Source: Arthrobacter sp. D5-1
GTDB lineage: Bacteria > Actinomycetota > Actinomycetes > Actinomycetales > Micrococcaceae
Direction: 5' to 3'
DNA length: 64,000 bases
Assembly: GCF_017357425.1 (NCBI RefSeq)
Contig: NZ_CP014571.1
Coordinates: forward strand, 4,030,001 to 4,094,000
A model generated the notes under the pieces. It made no database searches and was not told where the DNA came from. It was given only the letters and a program-made list of their open reading frames with translations. Shown piece by piece: positions 16,230 through 23,899 of this stretch. A program made the position numbers and the translations under genes. Position 1 is the first letter of the stretch. Every line of letters starts with the position of its first letter.

Positions 16230-17046
16230 GGGCGTTCAGGATCGCTCGGCGTATGGAAGCCCAGAGCTCTCCGAGGCGCGAAGATGAGAGTGCTCTGATC
16301 TTCGAGATCTCGAGGTACCCGTGTTCGAAACCATCGCTGGCCTGCCTCGCCTGCGAATATAGGTCATGGTTTCCTTCAAGCACACATCGCTCTCGCACTG
16401 ATGAGTCCAGTTTCTGGATGACTATGCCCCAGGCCTGAAGGAGCGCGTCTCTTCCTCCCGCTCGGACGATTTCACGCTCACGGAAGATCGGGGTGAGGGT
16501 TTCCGCCACGATCCACAAATGAGCCAGTGCCATGATTTCGTGCCCCGGGACAGCATGACGCAATGCGATCTCGTACTGCGCCAACGCCCGCGACATCCGC
16601 TCGGCGTCCGGATGCGATGAGACCGCCCCTAGGACCGAAACGAACGCCTCAGTGCCCAACACCCTCGAAGAGCGTGGAGGCCCCGGCAGAGGGAGCAAGT
16701 TCTGCATGAAAGGTCTCCGGTCAGACTGTCGGGAGCAATCGAAGACGAGCTCGAGCTGGAGTTCATCGATGGCCGCGTTAGCGGCAAAGGATGCTATCGC
16801 CGCGCACGTCGATGCCCTGTCTGCCAACTTCTTAGCCCCTGAATCGAGGTCTCTACTGATCCCTCGGAGTCTGAAGATGAGATCGCTTGGGATGCCCTTC
16901 ACGGAAGGCGTGTCCTCGTACTGGCTGTAGATCACCACTTCGATGTCGCCTTCGGGATCTGAAAGCTTGGTGACTATCGCGTTCTCGGGTTCAATCCGCA
17001 CCGCGCTTGTTGCCCTTACTACTGCCATGAACTCTGCCGAAGTCAT
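16230..17046 (-). pseudogene. 5' part of the IS21-interrupted gene (HEPN-like protein)
   Basis: From the ATG at 17046 (MTSAEFMAVVRATSAVRI) the frame runs 272 codons to the IS border, after which it reads into IS21. N-terminal ~120 residues are beta-rich (AIVTKLSDPEGDIEVVIYSQ). Residues ~160-270 are helical, with LAQYEIALRHAVPGHEIMAL, HLWIVAETLTPIFRERE and ASDGFEHGYLEISKIR. That layout resembles proteins with a C-terminal Apea-like HEPN domain, some of which are antiphage RNases. I make this resemblance with low confidence. Removing the IS and one GGGC restores a 371-residue protein. The right border carries the GGGC duplicate at 16230-16233. Confidence 0.75.
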
Positions 17047-17100
17047 ACGCCAGCCTATGCCGGCCGTGGGGCAAAGCCTCTGAAATCGGCTTTCAAAAGC

Positions 17101-17126
17101 GTCCGCTGAGGATCCATATATAGGAC
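17101..17126. repeat. 26-bp intergenic palindrome, degenerate, in divergent promoter region
   Basis: GTCCGCTGAGGAT then CCATATATAGGAC between the interrupted gene and the deaminase fusion. The right half has drifted toward a TATA-rich sequence that could act as a -10 box. Confidence 0.4.
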
Positions 17127-17156
17127 AAGGGGCAGCGCCTGTTAGCGTGGTCCGTT

Positions 17157-17837
17157 GTGGAACCACTTGAAACTGAGCGCCGTGTCATTGATGCTGCGGA
17201 AGCCTTGGCGCGAAGTCTCGGAGACAACGACAATCACACCGTTGCTGCAGCAGTGATGGATGTAGATGGACGTATTCACCAAGCAGTGAATGTCTACCAC
17301 TTCAACGGCGGCCCGTGCGCCGAACTCGTTGCCCTGGGAGTCGCGGCCACTGCGGGAGCCGTGCAGCTTCTGACCATCGCCGCTGCTGGTGACCGAGGGC
17401 GTGGCCTGATCCCTCCATGCGGTCGATGCCGGCAAGTTCTACTCGATCATCATCCAGACATCCTCGTCGCTGTGCCCTCGGAATCGGGGCCCGTTGTTCG
17501 GCCTGTTCGGAAGCTTCTGCCCGACACTTACTTCTACGCGGACGCCCGGGGGCGCCGTATTTTCCGGTTTAATAAGCGGTATCACGACGCCGTACTGTCG
17601 GGCGAGAAGACCACAACTATTCGCTGGGATGAACCAGTAACGGCGGGACCGGCGACGTTTGTTTTCGAGGACCACTCCGAGTTTGCGCATGTGGACGGAG
17701 AGATCATCTCTGTCGAGCAGACAAGGTTGCAGGATCTCGGCGCTGAGCACGCACGCGGACTCAAAGCTCACTACCCATTGATGCCCGAAGACGCCGTGCT
17801 GTCGCGTGTCTCATTCCTCGTCCAGGCTGCCCGGTAA
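17157..17837 (+). CDS. Cytidine-deaminase-like / ASCH domain fusion
   Basis: A 226-residue two-domain protein. Residues ~1-120 are a cytidine/blasticidin deaminase fold with the zinc motifs GGPCAELVALG (Cys-Ala-Glu) and PPCGRCRQVLLDHHPDI (PCxxC). Residues ~130-226 form an ASCH domain (RRIFRFNKRYHDAVLSGEKT, TTIRWDEPV), a PUA-like fold associated with RNA or modified nucleotides. All catalytic deaminase residues are present. GTG at 17157 starts it. The combination suggests deamination of a nucleoside or base recognised through ASCH, or salvage/detoxification of a modified nucleoside. Substrate unproven. Confidence 0.8.
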   Translation: MEPLETERRVIDAAEALARSLGDNDNHTVAAAVMDVDGRIHQAVNVYHFNGGPCAELVALGVAATAGAVQLLTIAAAGDRGRGLIPPCGRCRQVLLDHHPDILVAVPSESGPVVRPVRKLLPDTYFYADARGRRIFRFNKRYHDAVLSGEKTTTIRWDEPVTAGPATFVFEDHSEFAHVDGEIISVEQTRLQDLGAEHARGLKAHYPLMPEDAVLSRVSFLVQAAR

Positions 17838-17863
17838 GGGATCAGATTCGACTGAGTACCTAC

Positions 17864-17890
17864 GTCCGTTAAAGGATCCCATTCCGGGAC
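17864..17890. repeat. 26-bp intergenic palindrome, subtype 1, plus adjacent half-copy
   Basis: GTCCGTTAAAGGATC then CCATTCCGGGAC. A separate left half (GCCCGGTAAGGGATC) lies at 17829-17843, overlapping the end of the deaminase gene. Confidence 0.55.
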
Positions 17891-17942
17891 GCACGGCGCG
17901 TCAATTAGCGTTGTGAAAGTGCCGCACATCCAACGCAGATGT

Positions 17943-18182
17943 TCATTGTTCGTCGTGGACAGATTGTTTGTACCGCCATCGGAGGACAAAAGAAACTGCA
18001 ATGGCGGCTAAGCAGCCAGCTAGCAGAGCGGTCCAGAAGACATATGATTCGGCTGAGAGCGGCTGCACTAGCGAAGCCCCCAACGTTAGTACGCAGAGCA
18101 CCCCGACAAGGAAGCCGCCACTCATCAGGACGACGACGGCCAACATCTGTAGCTGACGCAAGCGCTCGTTAGATGGGGTCAT
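17943..18182 (-). CDS. Small two-helix membrane protein
   Basis: A 79-residue protein with two transmembrane helices (MLAVVVLMSGGFLVGVLCVL and VFWTALLAGCLAAIAVSFVL), a short N-terminal polar segment and a basic C-terminus. AAGGA lies six bases before the ATG. Flanked by palindrome copies on both sides. No family recognised. Confidence 0.65.
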   Translation of the reverse strand: MTPSNERLRQLQMLAVVVLMSGGFLVGVLCVLTLGASLVQPLSAESYVFWTALLAGCLAAIAVSFVLRWRYKQSVHDEQ

Positions 18183-18263
18183 GGCAGTCCTTATGTTTCA
18201 CAGACTCAATCTAGCAACGCTGTGAAAGCTCTGTCGCCCGCAGTGTCCATCACCAGTCGCAAT

Positions 18264-18289
18264 GTCCGGTGAGGGATCCTTCACCGGAC
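18264..18289. repeat. 26-bp intergenic palindrome, near-perfect subtype 1
   Basis: GTCCGGTGAGGGA then TCCTTCACCGGAC: all but one pair of symmetric positions are complementary. Best copy for defining the element; sits between two minus-strand genes. Confidence 0.75.
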
Positions 18290-18305
18290 GCCGCCCCTAA
18301 CGTGG

Positions 18306-18908
18306 CTAGGAGCAGGTGCCCCCATACATGGGCACAGAAACTGTGGAGAATTTCCCGGTTGCAGTCTGGGTCACTCTGATAACCACACAGGCTGGCCCTT
18401 GGACCAAGGTCATCCCCGGGAACTGCGTAGGCCGGTCCTGACATGCAATGACCGTATAAGAACTCGGTAGGTCGAGGTCTTCTTGTCGGAGCGCTTCGCC
18501 GGTTTCCCATTCTGTTGCGGAAGCAACAATGAGTGACGCGTCTGCTGGGGTATCGATGGTGATGGTCCGTTCCCCAGATCCCGCTGCCACAGTTATCGGG
18601 GTTTTCCAAGCTCCAAATTCCGTGCCTCCACCGCTCGTGTAGGAATATCCGTTCATCTCGTCTCGGATGGGCCAGGAATAGTTGGTAGGACTGCCCTCCC
18701 AGGCAAGCGAGGAAACGCCTTCGGCCGTCGGAGCTTCGGGTGCGGGTGGAGGACTACCTTCCCATGCATCTCCGCAGGTCAGCGTAGAGGAAAGGTGAAG
18801 CCGAGGGCTGGCGGTATCCGGGACCGGATCCGATTGTGTCGGGGTGCAACCAGTGGCTCCCACTAAAACAGCCAACACCGCTGGCGCGAGGTTCCGAATT
18901 GAGTGCAT
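18306..18908 (-). CDS. Secreted lipoprotein, unknown function
   Basis: A 200-residue protein with a signal peptide ending in a lipobox-like VGATGC (MHSIRNLAPAVLAVLVGA then TGC), a Pro/Ser-rich linker and a beta-rich domain (SGERTITIDTPADASLIVAS). Two later cysteines (VIACQD and GPACVV) could form a disulphide, with a final GGTCS tail. The middle contains a WEGSP motif twice (near residues 49 and 70). Anchored to the outer face of the membrane; no recognised domain. Confidence 0.6.
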   Translation of the reverse strand: MHSIRNLAPAVLAVLVGATGCTPTQSDPVPDTASPRLHLSSTLTCGDAWEGSPPPAPEAPTAEGVSSLAWEGSPTNYSWPIRDEMNGYSYTSGGGTEFGAWKTPITVAAGSGERTITIDTPADASLIVASATEWETGEALRQEDLDLPSSYTVIACQDRPTQFPGMTLVQGPACVVIRVTQTATGKFSTVSVPMYGGTCS

Positions 18909-18975
18909 AGCTGGCCCCCGTTGAGCTATTGAACAGCTCTAAGCACAGCACAGAACACTTCAAACTGGTACCCCA

Positions 18976-19001
18976 GCACGATGAGGGATCCTTTGCCGGG
19001 C
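18976..19001. repeat. 26-bp intergenic palindrome, subtype 1
   Basis: GCACGATGAGGGA then TCCTTTGCCGGGC, ending two bases before the stop of the MOSC gene. Confidence 0.6.
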
Positions 19002-19003
19002 GC

Positions 19004-19792
19004 TCAGCAGCTCGTTCGCACTTTGTAGGTGCCTTGAGCCAGCGAAGTTGAGGCTGCCGGTACCTCCGGACGACGGAGGATGACTCTGTCACCAATGCGA
19101 ACCTTTCCAGGACGACTGGTGTGTGCCTGCAATCCTAGATTCGTATTGTGGTGCGTGCCGAGCAGTTTGAGGATTTTCTGTTCGACGGCGACGCCTCGTT
19201 GCGACTGGTCGATCATTAGGCATCGGGGCATACCTTGGCCCAGACGCACACGTACCTGGTCACCAATGACCAATTCAGCACCAATCCAATTGTCTTCTTG
19301 GAAGACAGGTTCGGTTCCGGTGTCGATGATGATGTTGGCGCGGAACCGGCGCTCGTCCACCGGTTGTCCCGATAGTACGGCAATCGCTGCCAGAGATGAC
19401 GTCGTCACCAGATGCAGTGGTGTCTCGTCGTGGTGCTTGATTGTTGTTTCTCGGCGCAATCTCAACTGCTGGCCCAACACCTCGGACAGCGCCTGCGGGG
19501 CCGCAGGGTCATCGGCGTGATATTGAATGCCCTCCGGGCTTACCAGTATTGGGATGTCGTGACCGTCTTCTATTCGGGAGGACCATTGCATGAGCCCAAG
19601 GACGGGACGAAAACGCCGGGTACGTTTTCCGCTGGCGATGCCTCCATCATCGGTGTACACGGCCCACTTACGATCGTGCTGCAGTCCACCCGCCGTCACT
19701 CTGGCTATGCGCAGCGCCTCACCGGCGGTCGACTTGATGGGATAGCGGTACAACGATCGGACCGTTCCAACTAAGGTTCCCTCGTGTGTCAT
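19004..19792 (-). CDS. MOSC-domain protein (molybdenum-cofactor sulfurase C-terminal type)
   Basis: A 262-residue protein. The N-terminal beta-barrel (VGTVRSLYRYPIKSTAGEAL, GGLQHDRKWAVY) is followed by a MOSC domain (DERRFRANIIIDTGTEP, QEDNWIGAELVIGD) with the conserved cysteine in MPRCLMIDQ. It closes with GKVRIGDRVIL. This is the YcbX/mARC-like arrangement without the C-terminal ferredoxin. Such proteins bind molybdenum cofactor and act in reduction of N-hydroxylated compounds or sulfur carriage. It stands alone, so the partner is unknown. Confidence 0.85.
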   Translation of the reverse strand: MTHEGTLVGTVRSLYRYPIKSTAGEALRIARVTAGGLQHDRKWAVYTDDGGIASGKRTRRFRPVLGLMQWSSRIEDGHDIPILVSPEGIQYHADDPAAPQALSEVLGQQLRLRRETTIKHHDETPLHLVTTSSLAAIAVLSGQPVDERRFRANIIIDTGTEPVFQEDNWIGAELVIGDQVRVRLGQGMPRCLMIDQSQRGVAVEQKILKLLGTHHNTNLGLQAHTSRPGKVRIGDRVILRRPEVPAASTSLAQGTYKVRTSC

Positions 19793-19880
19793 TCTGGCAT
19801 CATTCCACGCATGCGCTGGGGTGGTCCTACCCTACGTTCCTCGTGTGCAATTGGTTCCAATCGTCCAGGCAGCGACCCGA

Positions 19881-19906
19881 GTCCGGTTAGGGATCGGCTT
19901 GCGCAC
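19881..19906. repeat. 26-bp intergenic palindrome, subtype 2
   Basis: GTCCGGTTAGGGA then TCGGCTTGCGCAC, between the MOSC gene and the next minus-strand gene. Confidence 0.5.
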
Positions 19907-19917
19907 CGTTCCGCCGG

Positions 19918-20379
19918 CTATTCATAGAAGGACAGCCCATACGAGTAGCTCGTCATTCTCGGTCTCCTCCTTGGAAGGGGCGGAAAAGGGGACTTCTCGC
20001 AGCCTATCGAGCTGATGAATCCAGGAGTCTGGTCTGAGAGTATCCGGTCTATGACTAGGGCTGAATCATTGGTCGTACGGATTCTGCCTCCAAAGGGCAA
20101 CCGGCTTTGCGAGGTGAGTGAACAACGCAGTTGGCCAGCCTGCTCGTCATACCAAGCGTAAAAAGTTCCACGATGTGGAGCCGCTTTGAATCGGTTCCGC
20201 AGTCCATTGACGACTTCATCGAGCGCGGCAGCAAGATCTCCGGCAGAAGAACGGGGCAAAGGAGCCACAGAGTACGCCCAAGTGTTTGCTCTCAACTCTT
20301 TCTCTGGGTGATCCGGCAACAGCAATATGTCTGGATCGTCAAGATAGGACGCGACCTGGGCGGCAAGTGTTTCAATCAC
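19918..20379 (-). CDS. Hypothetical soluble protein
   Basis: A 153-residue protein beginning MIETLAAQVASYLDDPDILL. A helical N-terminus is followed by a strand-rich middle (RGTFYAWYDEQAGQLRCSLT). I do not recognise a domain; the overall pattern is similar to small actinobacterial hypothetical proteins sometimes placed near SUKH-like genes. Single gene between palindromes at 19881 and 20435. Confidence 0.5.
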   Translation of the reverse strand: MIETLAAQVASYLDDPDILLLPDHPEKELRANTWAYSVAPLPRSSAGDLAAALDEVVNGLRNRFKAAPHRGTFYAWYDEQAGQLRCSLTSQSRLPFGGRIRTTNDSALVIDRILSDQTPGFISSIGCEKSPFPPLPRRRPRMTSYSYGLSFYE

Positions 20380-20434
20380 GGCCGAATTCTATAAGGCATG
20401 TGTCTTGCGAGGCAGCCAAACCGGTTTGAGCTTG

Positions 20435-20460
20435 GCCCGGTGAGGGACGCTTGCCGAACA
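20435..20460. repeat. 26-bp intergenic palindrome, degenerate right half
   Basis: GCCCGGTGAGGGA then CGCTTGCCGAACA; an A-rich run (AAAAAA) follows at once, so it could act as a terminator. Confidence 0.5.
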
Positions 20461-20506
20461 AAAAAGGGCACGGTGAGCCATCCGTTATCGTTCACGATGC
20501 TGCCGG

Positions 20507-20896
20507 TCAGACCTCTACTTTGTAGCCAAGAGCGAGGTCAGCGGCGTTCAATCCTCTGATGCCCCAGTTCACCTTGGGAGTCTCGGTAATCGTGATCTCA
20601 AGACTGTGCGGCGCGATCCCGGCTTCCGCCTCGATGCGATGGAAAAGCTCTGCGATCAACGCACGTTTGGCATCATCAGAGCGCCCCTGAAACATGGAGA
20701 TCTCAATAATTGTGTAGTCGGCACCGCGATCCTCAGGATGAACGAAGTCCTCATCGTCCAGCAGGATAAAGCGCTGAAAGCACTTGTCTGCCGGATACTC
20801 CAAAGCGGCCATGACAGCACCGTGAATCGCAGTCTTCAACGTCGCCCGCCGAGGGCCAAGTGTCCCTCGATGCCCGTAAACGATAATTTGTGCCAT
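20507..20896 (-). CDS. Tautomerase-superfamily protein
   Basis: A 129-residue protein of the tautomerase superfamily (4-oxalocrotonate tautomerase/MIF fold), recognised from the two-unit beta-alpha-beta pattern with TIIEISMFQGRSDDAKRALI, EAGIAPHSLEITITETP and the closing WGIRGLNAADLALGYKVEV. The ATG at 20896 is well placed; a longer in-frame start would run through the palindrome. The mature N-terminus would be Ala (M-AQIIVYG) rather than the catalytic Pro1 that defines active tautomerases, so the usual tautomerase chemistry is doubtful. Confidence 0.7.
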   Translation of the reverse strand: MAQIIVYGHRGTLGPRRATLKTAIHGAVMAALEYPADKCFQRFILLDDEDFVHPEDRGADYTIIEISMFQGRSDDAKRALIAELFHRIEAEAGIAPHSLEITITETPKVNWGIRGLNAADLALGYKVEV

Positions 20897-20952
20897 GCGA
20901 GCACCATACCTGTCTGCGGGGAATGAAGCCGGCGGCCGAACGGGCACCAAAG

Positions 20953-20978
20953 CGTCCGGTGAGGGATCCTCCACCGGG
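20953..20978. repeat. 26-bp intergenic palindrome, subtype 1
   Basis: GTCCGGTGAGGGA then TCCTCCACCGGGC, in the gap between the tautomerase gene and a 35-residue membrane protein gene. Confidence 0.7.
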
Positions 20979-21039
20979 CATTGCACGTAGACTCCCAGCG
21001 CGCCAGCACCCGCTGTGGTCCCGATCCACTATCGGACGC

Positions 21040-21147
21040 TCAGAACCAATTCAGGACATCTTGCATTAGCCACATGACCAAGCCGAAGAGCAGGAAGATC
21101 GGCATGAGGTACAACACCCAGATGCCGTGAATTTTCCGCTTTGTCAT
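21040..21147 (-). CDS. 35-residue single-pass membrane protein
   Basis: Starting at ATG 21147 the frame gives MTKRKIHGIWVLYLMPIFLL followed by FGLVMWLMQDVLNWF and a TGA. A textbook GGAAGGAG lies 6 bases upstream. It is a short basic head plus one transmembrane helix with an amphipathic end. Small proteins of this type often modulate larger membrane proteins, but nothing nearby suggests a partner. Confidence 0.6.
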   Translation of the reverse strand: MTKRKIHGIWVLYLMPIFLLFGLVMWLMQDVLNWF

Positions 21148-21315
21148 GCGAGGCTCCTTCCGTTGACTGCGAGTTTACCCAGAGCCGCAGCCCGAACCTG
21201 CCTAGTATCGAGACAAGTCCTGCATATTGCGCAACGGAGCGAGGGGCATCAGCCAACTTTGGATATCCCTGTCGCGCAGCTCTTGGATTGAAAATTTCTC
21301 GGCTGCCGATTGAGC

Positions 21316-21330
21316 GCCCGTAAGCCGATC
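21316..21330. repeat. Half-copy of palindrome (reverse orientation) at duplication boundary
   Basis: GCCCGTAAGCCGATC is the reverse complement of the subtype 2 right half (GATCGGCTTACGGGC). It abuts exactly the left limit (21331) of sequence duplicated from the LysR/DUF1304 locus at 46.7 kb. Confidence 0.5.
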
Positions 21331-21480
21331 GTGTGGCGGCCGCTGGTCAGCGATCCTTTGGCTTGGCGGACGTCGGCGCTGTGGTTGAGGAGCCGTAGGT
21401 CAGCGGAGACGGTTGCGTTCAAGGCGGGCTGTTGCGGCCGGGCTGGAGGCGGGCGGGCATGGGTAGTGGACTGCGTTTGC
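21331..21480 (+). pseudogene. Remnant of LysR-type regulator 3' end
   Basis: In frame this reads VWRPLVSDPLAWRTSALWLR followed by RRSAETVAF, matching the C-terminal VWRPLVGDPLAWRTSALWLK / RRSAETDAF of the intact LysR protein encoded at 45952-46845. There is no LysR N-terminus here, and the extreme end is out of frame. It is the left part of a duplicated block that continues into the DUF1304 gene. The gap 21148-21564 holds nothing else supportable. Confidence 0.8.
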
Positions 21481-21564
21481 AAACCAGCCCTTGAAGGTCT
21501 TCGCGCCTGAAGCGTAACCTGCACGCAAGAAGCGGAGATTGCAAGATTGGCCTAGGAGCGCGGC

Positions 21565-21948
21565 ATGAATGTGCTGAGCCAGATACTCGCCGGATCCACC
21601 AGCCTGGCGCTGATAAGCGTTGGCATCCTGGAGATCTTCTTCCATGGCGATCAACGGTTCCACCGGATCTTCCTGATTAGGCCGGAAGACGTGCGCGCCG
21701 TGCGGATGTGGGCGATGAATGTTGGCGCCTACAACATCACCTTCGGCTTGGGCATCGCAGTGGGCCTGTGGCTGGTGAACTTCTCAGGCAATCCCGCCAG
21801 CGGGTCGGCCATAGTTATCTTCTGCTGCTCGTGCCACGTCTTCCTTGGTTTCTGGCTGTGGGTCACAGAGAAGCGCCTTCTGGTCAGCGCCATCGGCCAG
21901 GCGCTCTTCCCGGCGCTGGCAATCGTCTTCTACGTTCTCTTTCACTAG
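21565..21948 (+). CDS. DUF1304 membrane protein, copy 1
   Basis: A 127-residue membrane protein with four hydrophobic helices of the DUF1304 family (starts MNVLSQILAGSTSLALISVG, with the conserved MWAMNVGAYNITFGLG segment). It is a near-duplicate of the gene at 47057-47440: six residues differ, and ~100 bases of upstream sequence are also shared. The function of DUF1304 is unknown; in many actinobacteria it stands next to transcription factors. The 5' flank holds only the LysR remnant, so this copy was moved without its regulator. Confidence 0.85.
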   Translation: MNVLSQILAGSTSLALISVGILEIFFHGDQRFHRIFLIRPEDVRAVRMWAMNVGAYNITFGLGIAVGLWLVNFSGNPASGSAIVIFCCSCHVFLGFWLWVTEKRLLVSAIGQALFPALAIVFYVLFH

Positions 21949-22007
21949 GGGGTGGTGGTTGGCGAATGCTAGTAGCGGCGTTTTTGGTTGCTACGCGCCA
22001 CAGCAGC

Positions 22008-22033
22008 GCCCGTAGGGGATCGGCCTGCGGACG
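22008..22033. repeat. 26-bp intergenic palindrome, subtype 2
   Basis: GCCCGTAGGGGAT then CGGCCTGCGGACG. The rightmost clear member of the main cluster, 60 bases past the end of the duplicated DUF1304 block. Confidence 0.45.
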
Positions 22034-22159
22034 TTCGACGAGCCGTCTGGGGGTCTGATCGGCAGACTACCGTGTCACACTTCGCTGGCTTTGGGCCCGG
22101 CCCGCCAGCAGGCTTCGGAGACGTTGAGTGGGGTCAACGCCCGGCACCCTTGAGGAAGC

Positions 22160-22993
22160 ATGCTTGAATGGATCATCATGGAAGCCGCGAATTTTCCGCT
22201 TGGCTCTGAATCCGATCTGCAGCACGCGATGGAACAGAATCTAGCTGAGCATGCCAGTCACTTGCACCGTAACCGCCTCGGTGCCTCCGTCGCGAAAACA
22301 GCCGATCTCCTGATCGCCGATAGCGGCCTGGCCGACGACACCTTCAACATCGTCGCCGCAGCCCAATTTGCTCAGGACACAGCGCAAACCCGCACCGCGG
22401 AGACGGTCCGAACCCTGGAATCCACCGGCCGCCCGTTCTCCTGGTGGGTAGGCCCGGCCTCGACTCCTGGCAATCTTGCCGAATACCTTGAGAACGCCGG
22501 CCTCGAGGCGTCAGAGACAGAGACAGGCATGTGGAAGGGCCTGCACGGCGATCTCCCTGAGACGCGAGTAGAAGACCTGACAATCCGTCAGGTGACCACC
22601 CAGGAACAGCTCGCCGATTACGCCGCGATCCTCGCTGCAAACTGGAGCCCGCCAGCAGCCACGGTCCAGCAATTCTTTGCCGAGGCCGCAGACTCTGCCC
22701 TCGCCACCGATTGTCCCGCTCGCTACCTGGTCGGATACATAAACGGTCGCCCCGTCTGTTCGGCCGAAGTGTTCTTGCATTCGAGCGTCGCCGGGATTTA
22801 CAACATTGCCACGCTCGCCTCCGACCGCCGGCGGGGTTACGGCAGCGCAATCACCGTGGCCGCACTCGACACCGCGCGCGAAGCCGGATACGAAACCGCA
22901 GTATTGCAGGCCTCCGAGGACGGAGAACCCGTGTACCGCCGTCTCGGGTTTAAACCCTGTGGCCACTTCACGGAATACGCCATCAGTCCCTAA
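22160..22993 (+). CDS. GNAT-family N-acetyltransferase
   Basis: A 277-residue protein. The C-terminal ~140 residues are a GNAT acetyltransferase with the acetyl-CoA loop [20 protein letters not shown] (R/QxxGxG/A) and a closing [18 protein letters not shown]. The N-terminal half ([20 protein letters not shown]) is helical and resembles the non-catalytic half of double-GNAT proteins. ATG 22160 and ATG 22178 are both possible; GAGGAAG sits only one base before the first, so the second ([10 protein letters not shown]) may be real. Substrate unknown. Confidence 0.78.
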   Translation: MLEWIIMEAANFPLGSESDLQHAMEQNLAEHASHLHRNRLGASVAKTADLLIADSGLADDTFNIVAAAQFAQDTAQTRTAETVRTLESTGRPFSWWVGPASTPGNLAEYLENAGLEASETETGMWKGLHGDLPETRVEDLTIRQVTTQEQLADYAAILAANWSPPAATVQQFFAEAADSALATDCPARYLVGYINGRPVCSAEVFLHSSVAGIYNIATLASDRRRGYGSAITVAALDTAREAGYETAVLQASEDGEPVYRRLGFKPCGHFTEYAISP

Positions 22994-23158
22994 CTCCGCC
23001 TTGCCACCTCACGTCCCCTCATCGGCACAAGAAACCCCTGTCCGTCACAGAGCCGATGTGATTGTCCGTGGAAGTGTGCGTGAAGGTTCATTCTCGCTGG
23101 CTCTTCAACGTCCTGAACTCTGGGCGAATCGGGACTGCCCAGTTCAGTGTCACCCGCT

Positions 23159-23893
23159 TTACTCCCTCGGCCGCATCAGCGGCGGGTTCAGCACCGCGCG
23201 GGCGGGTTGGCCCGCCGTCGGACGCGCAGCGGGGGCGAGCCTGAACAGCGCAGCCGGCCGACCGGCGTCGCCCGCTGTCATTCGCCCGGTGTCCTCAAGG
23301 AAACCGGGTGTCCCGGTCGCTTTTCGGTGGAAGTTCCGCGGGTCCAAGCGGGTCCCCCACACGGCCTCGTAAACGGCGCGAAGCTGGGCGATGGTGAATT
23401 CGTCGCCACAGAAGGCAGCACCCAGCGGCGAGTATTCCAGCTTCGACTTGGCCCGCTCCAAAGCGTCGTCGAGGATGCGCGCATGGTCAAAGGCCAGCTC
23501 GAGCCTCCCATCAAGGACCTCCCGCACCGGATACCAAGCCGCCTGTTCAGCGTCGCTGCCCGCCGACAACACCGGAAAGTCGGGCGCGAGCAGCAGGTGC
23601 GCGACGGTCAGGACGTCGCCGCGGGGGTCGCGCCCCCTGGGGCCATAACTGCCCAGTTGCTCCAGGTGCCCGGGAAGATGCTCGACGCCGGTCTCCTCCG
23701 CCAGTTCCCGACCCGCCGCTTCGAGCAGGTCCTCGCCCGCCAGAACGAAGCCACCCGGGAGGGCCAGCTTTCCTTTGAAGGGCTCGATGAGTCGGGTAAT
23801 GAGCAGGATATTCAGCTCACCGTTGCGCACAGTAAGGGCGACGACGTCGACCGTCACCGGGAAGCGCTCGGGCGCGAAATGGGATGCAGGCAT
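23159..23893 (-). CDS. nrtR: NrtR-type NUDIX regulator/hydrolase
   Basis: A 244-residue protein with an N-terminal NUDIX domain (LPGGFVLAGEDLLEAAGREL AEETG, the NUDIX box, complete) and a C-terminal winged-helix segment (SPLGAAFCGDEFTIAQLRAV YEAVWG, RNFHRKATGTPGFLEDTG). That pairing is the NrtR family, repressors of NAD metabolism that sense ADP-ribose or related nucleotides. Supporting this, two matching operators lie in its promoter region and the divergent operon contains an NAD-kinase-like gene. The -10 box ends seven bases before its ATG, so the mRNA is probably leaderless. The Pro/Ala-rich last 40 residues look disordered. Confidence 0.82.
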   Translation of the reverse strand: MPASHFAPERFPVTVDVVALTVRNGELNILLITRLIEPFKGKLALPGGFVLAGEDLLEAAGRELAEETGVEHLPGHLEQLGSYGPRGRDPRGDVLTVAHLLLAPDFPVLSAGSDAEQAAWYPVREVLDGRLELAFDHARILDDALERAKSKLEYSPLGAAFCGDEFTIAQLRAVYEAVWGTRLDPRNFHRKATGTPGFLEDTGRMTAGDAGRPAALFRLAPAARPTAGQPARAVLNPPLMRPRE

Positions 23894-23899
23894 GTATCA

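Noticed and set aside
8172..22033. Possibility that the palindrome cluster is a CRISPR array or integron attC series
   Set aside because: Spacing is gene-sized and irregular, the units lie between unrelated genes, no Cas or integrase gene is in the window, and the RYYYAAC core of attC is absent.
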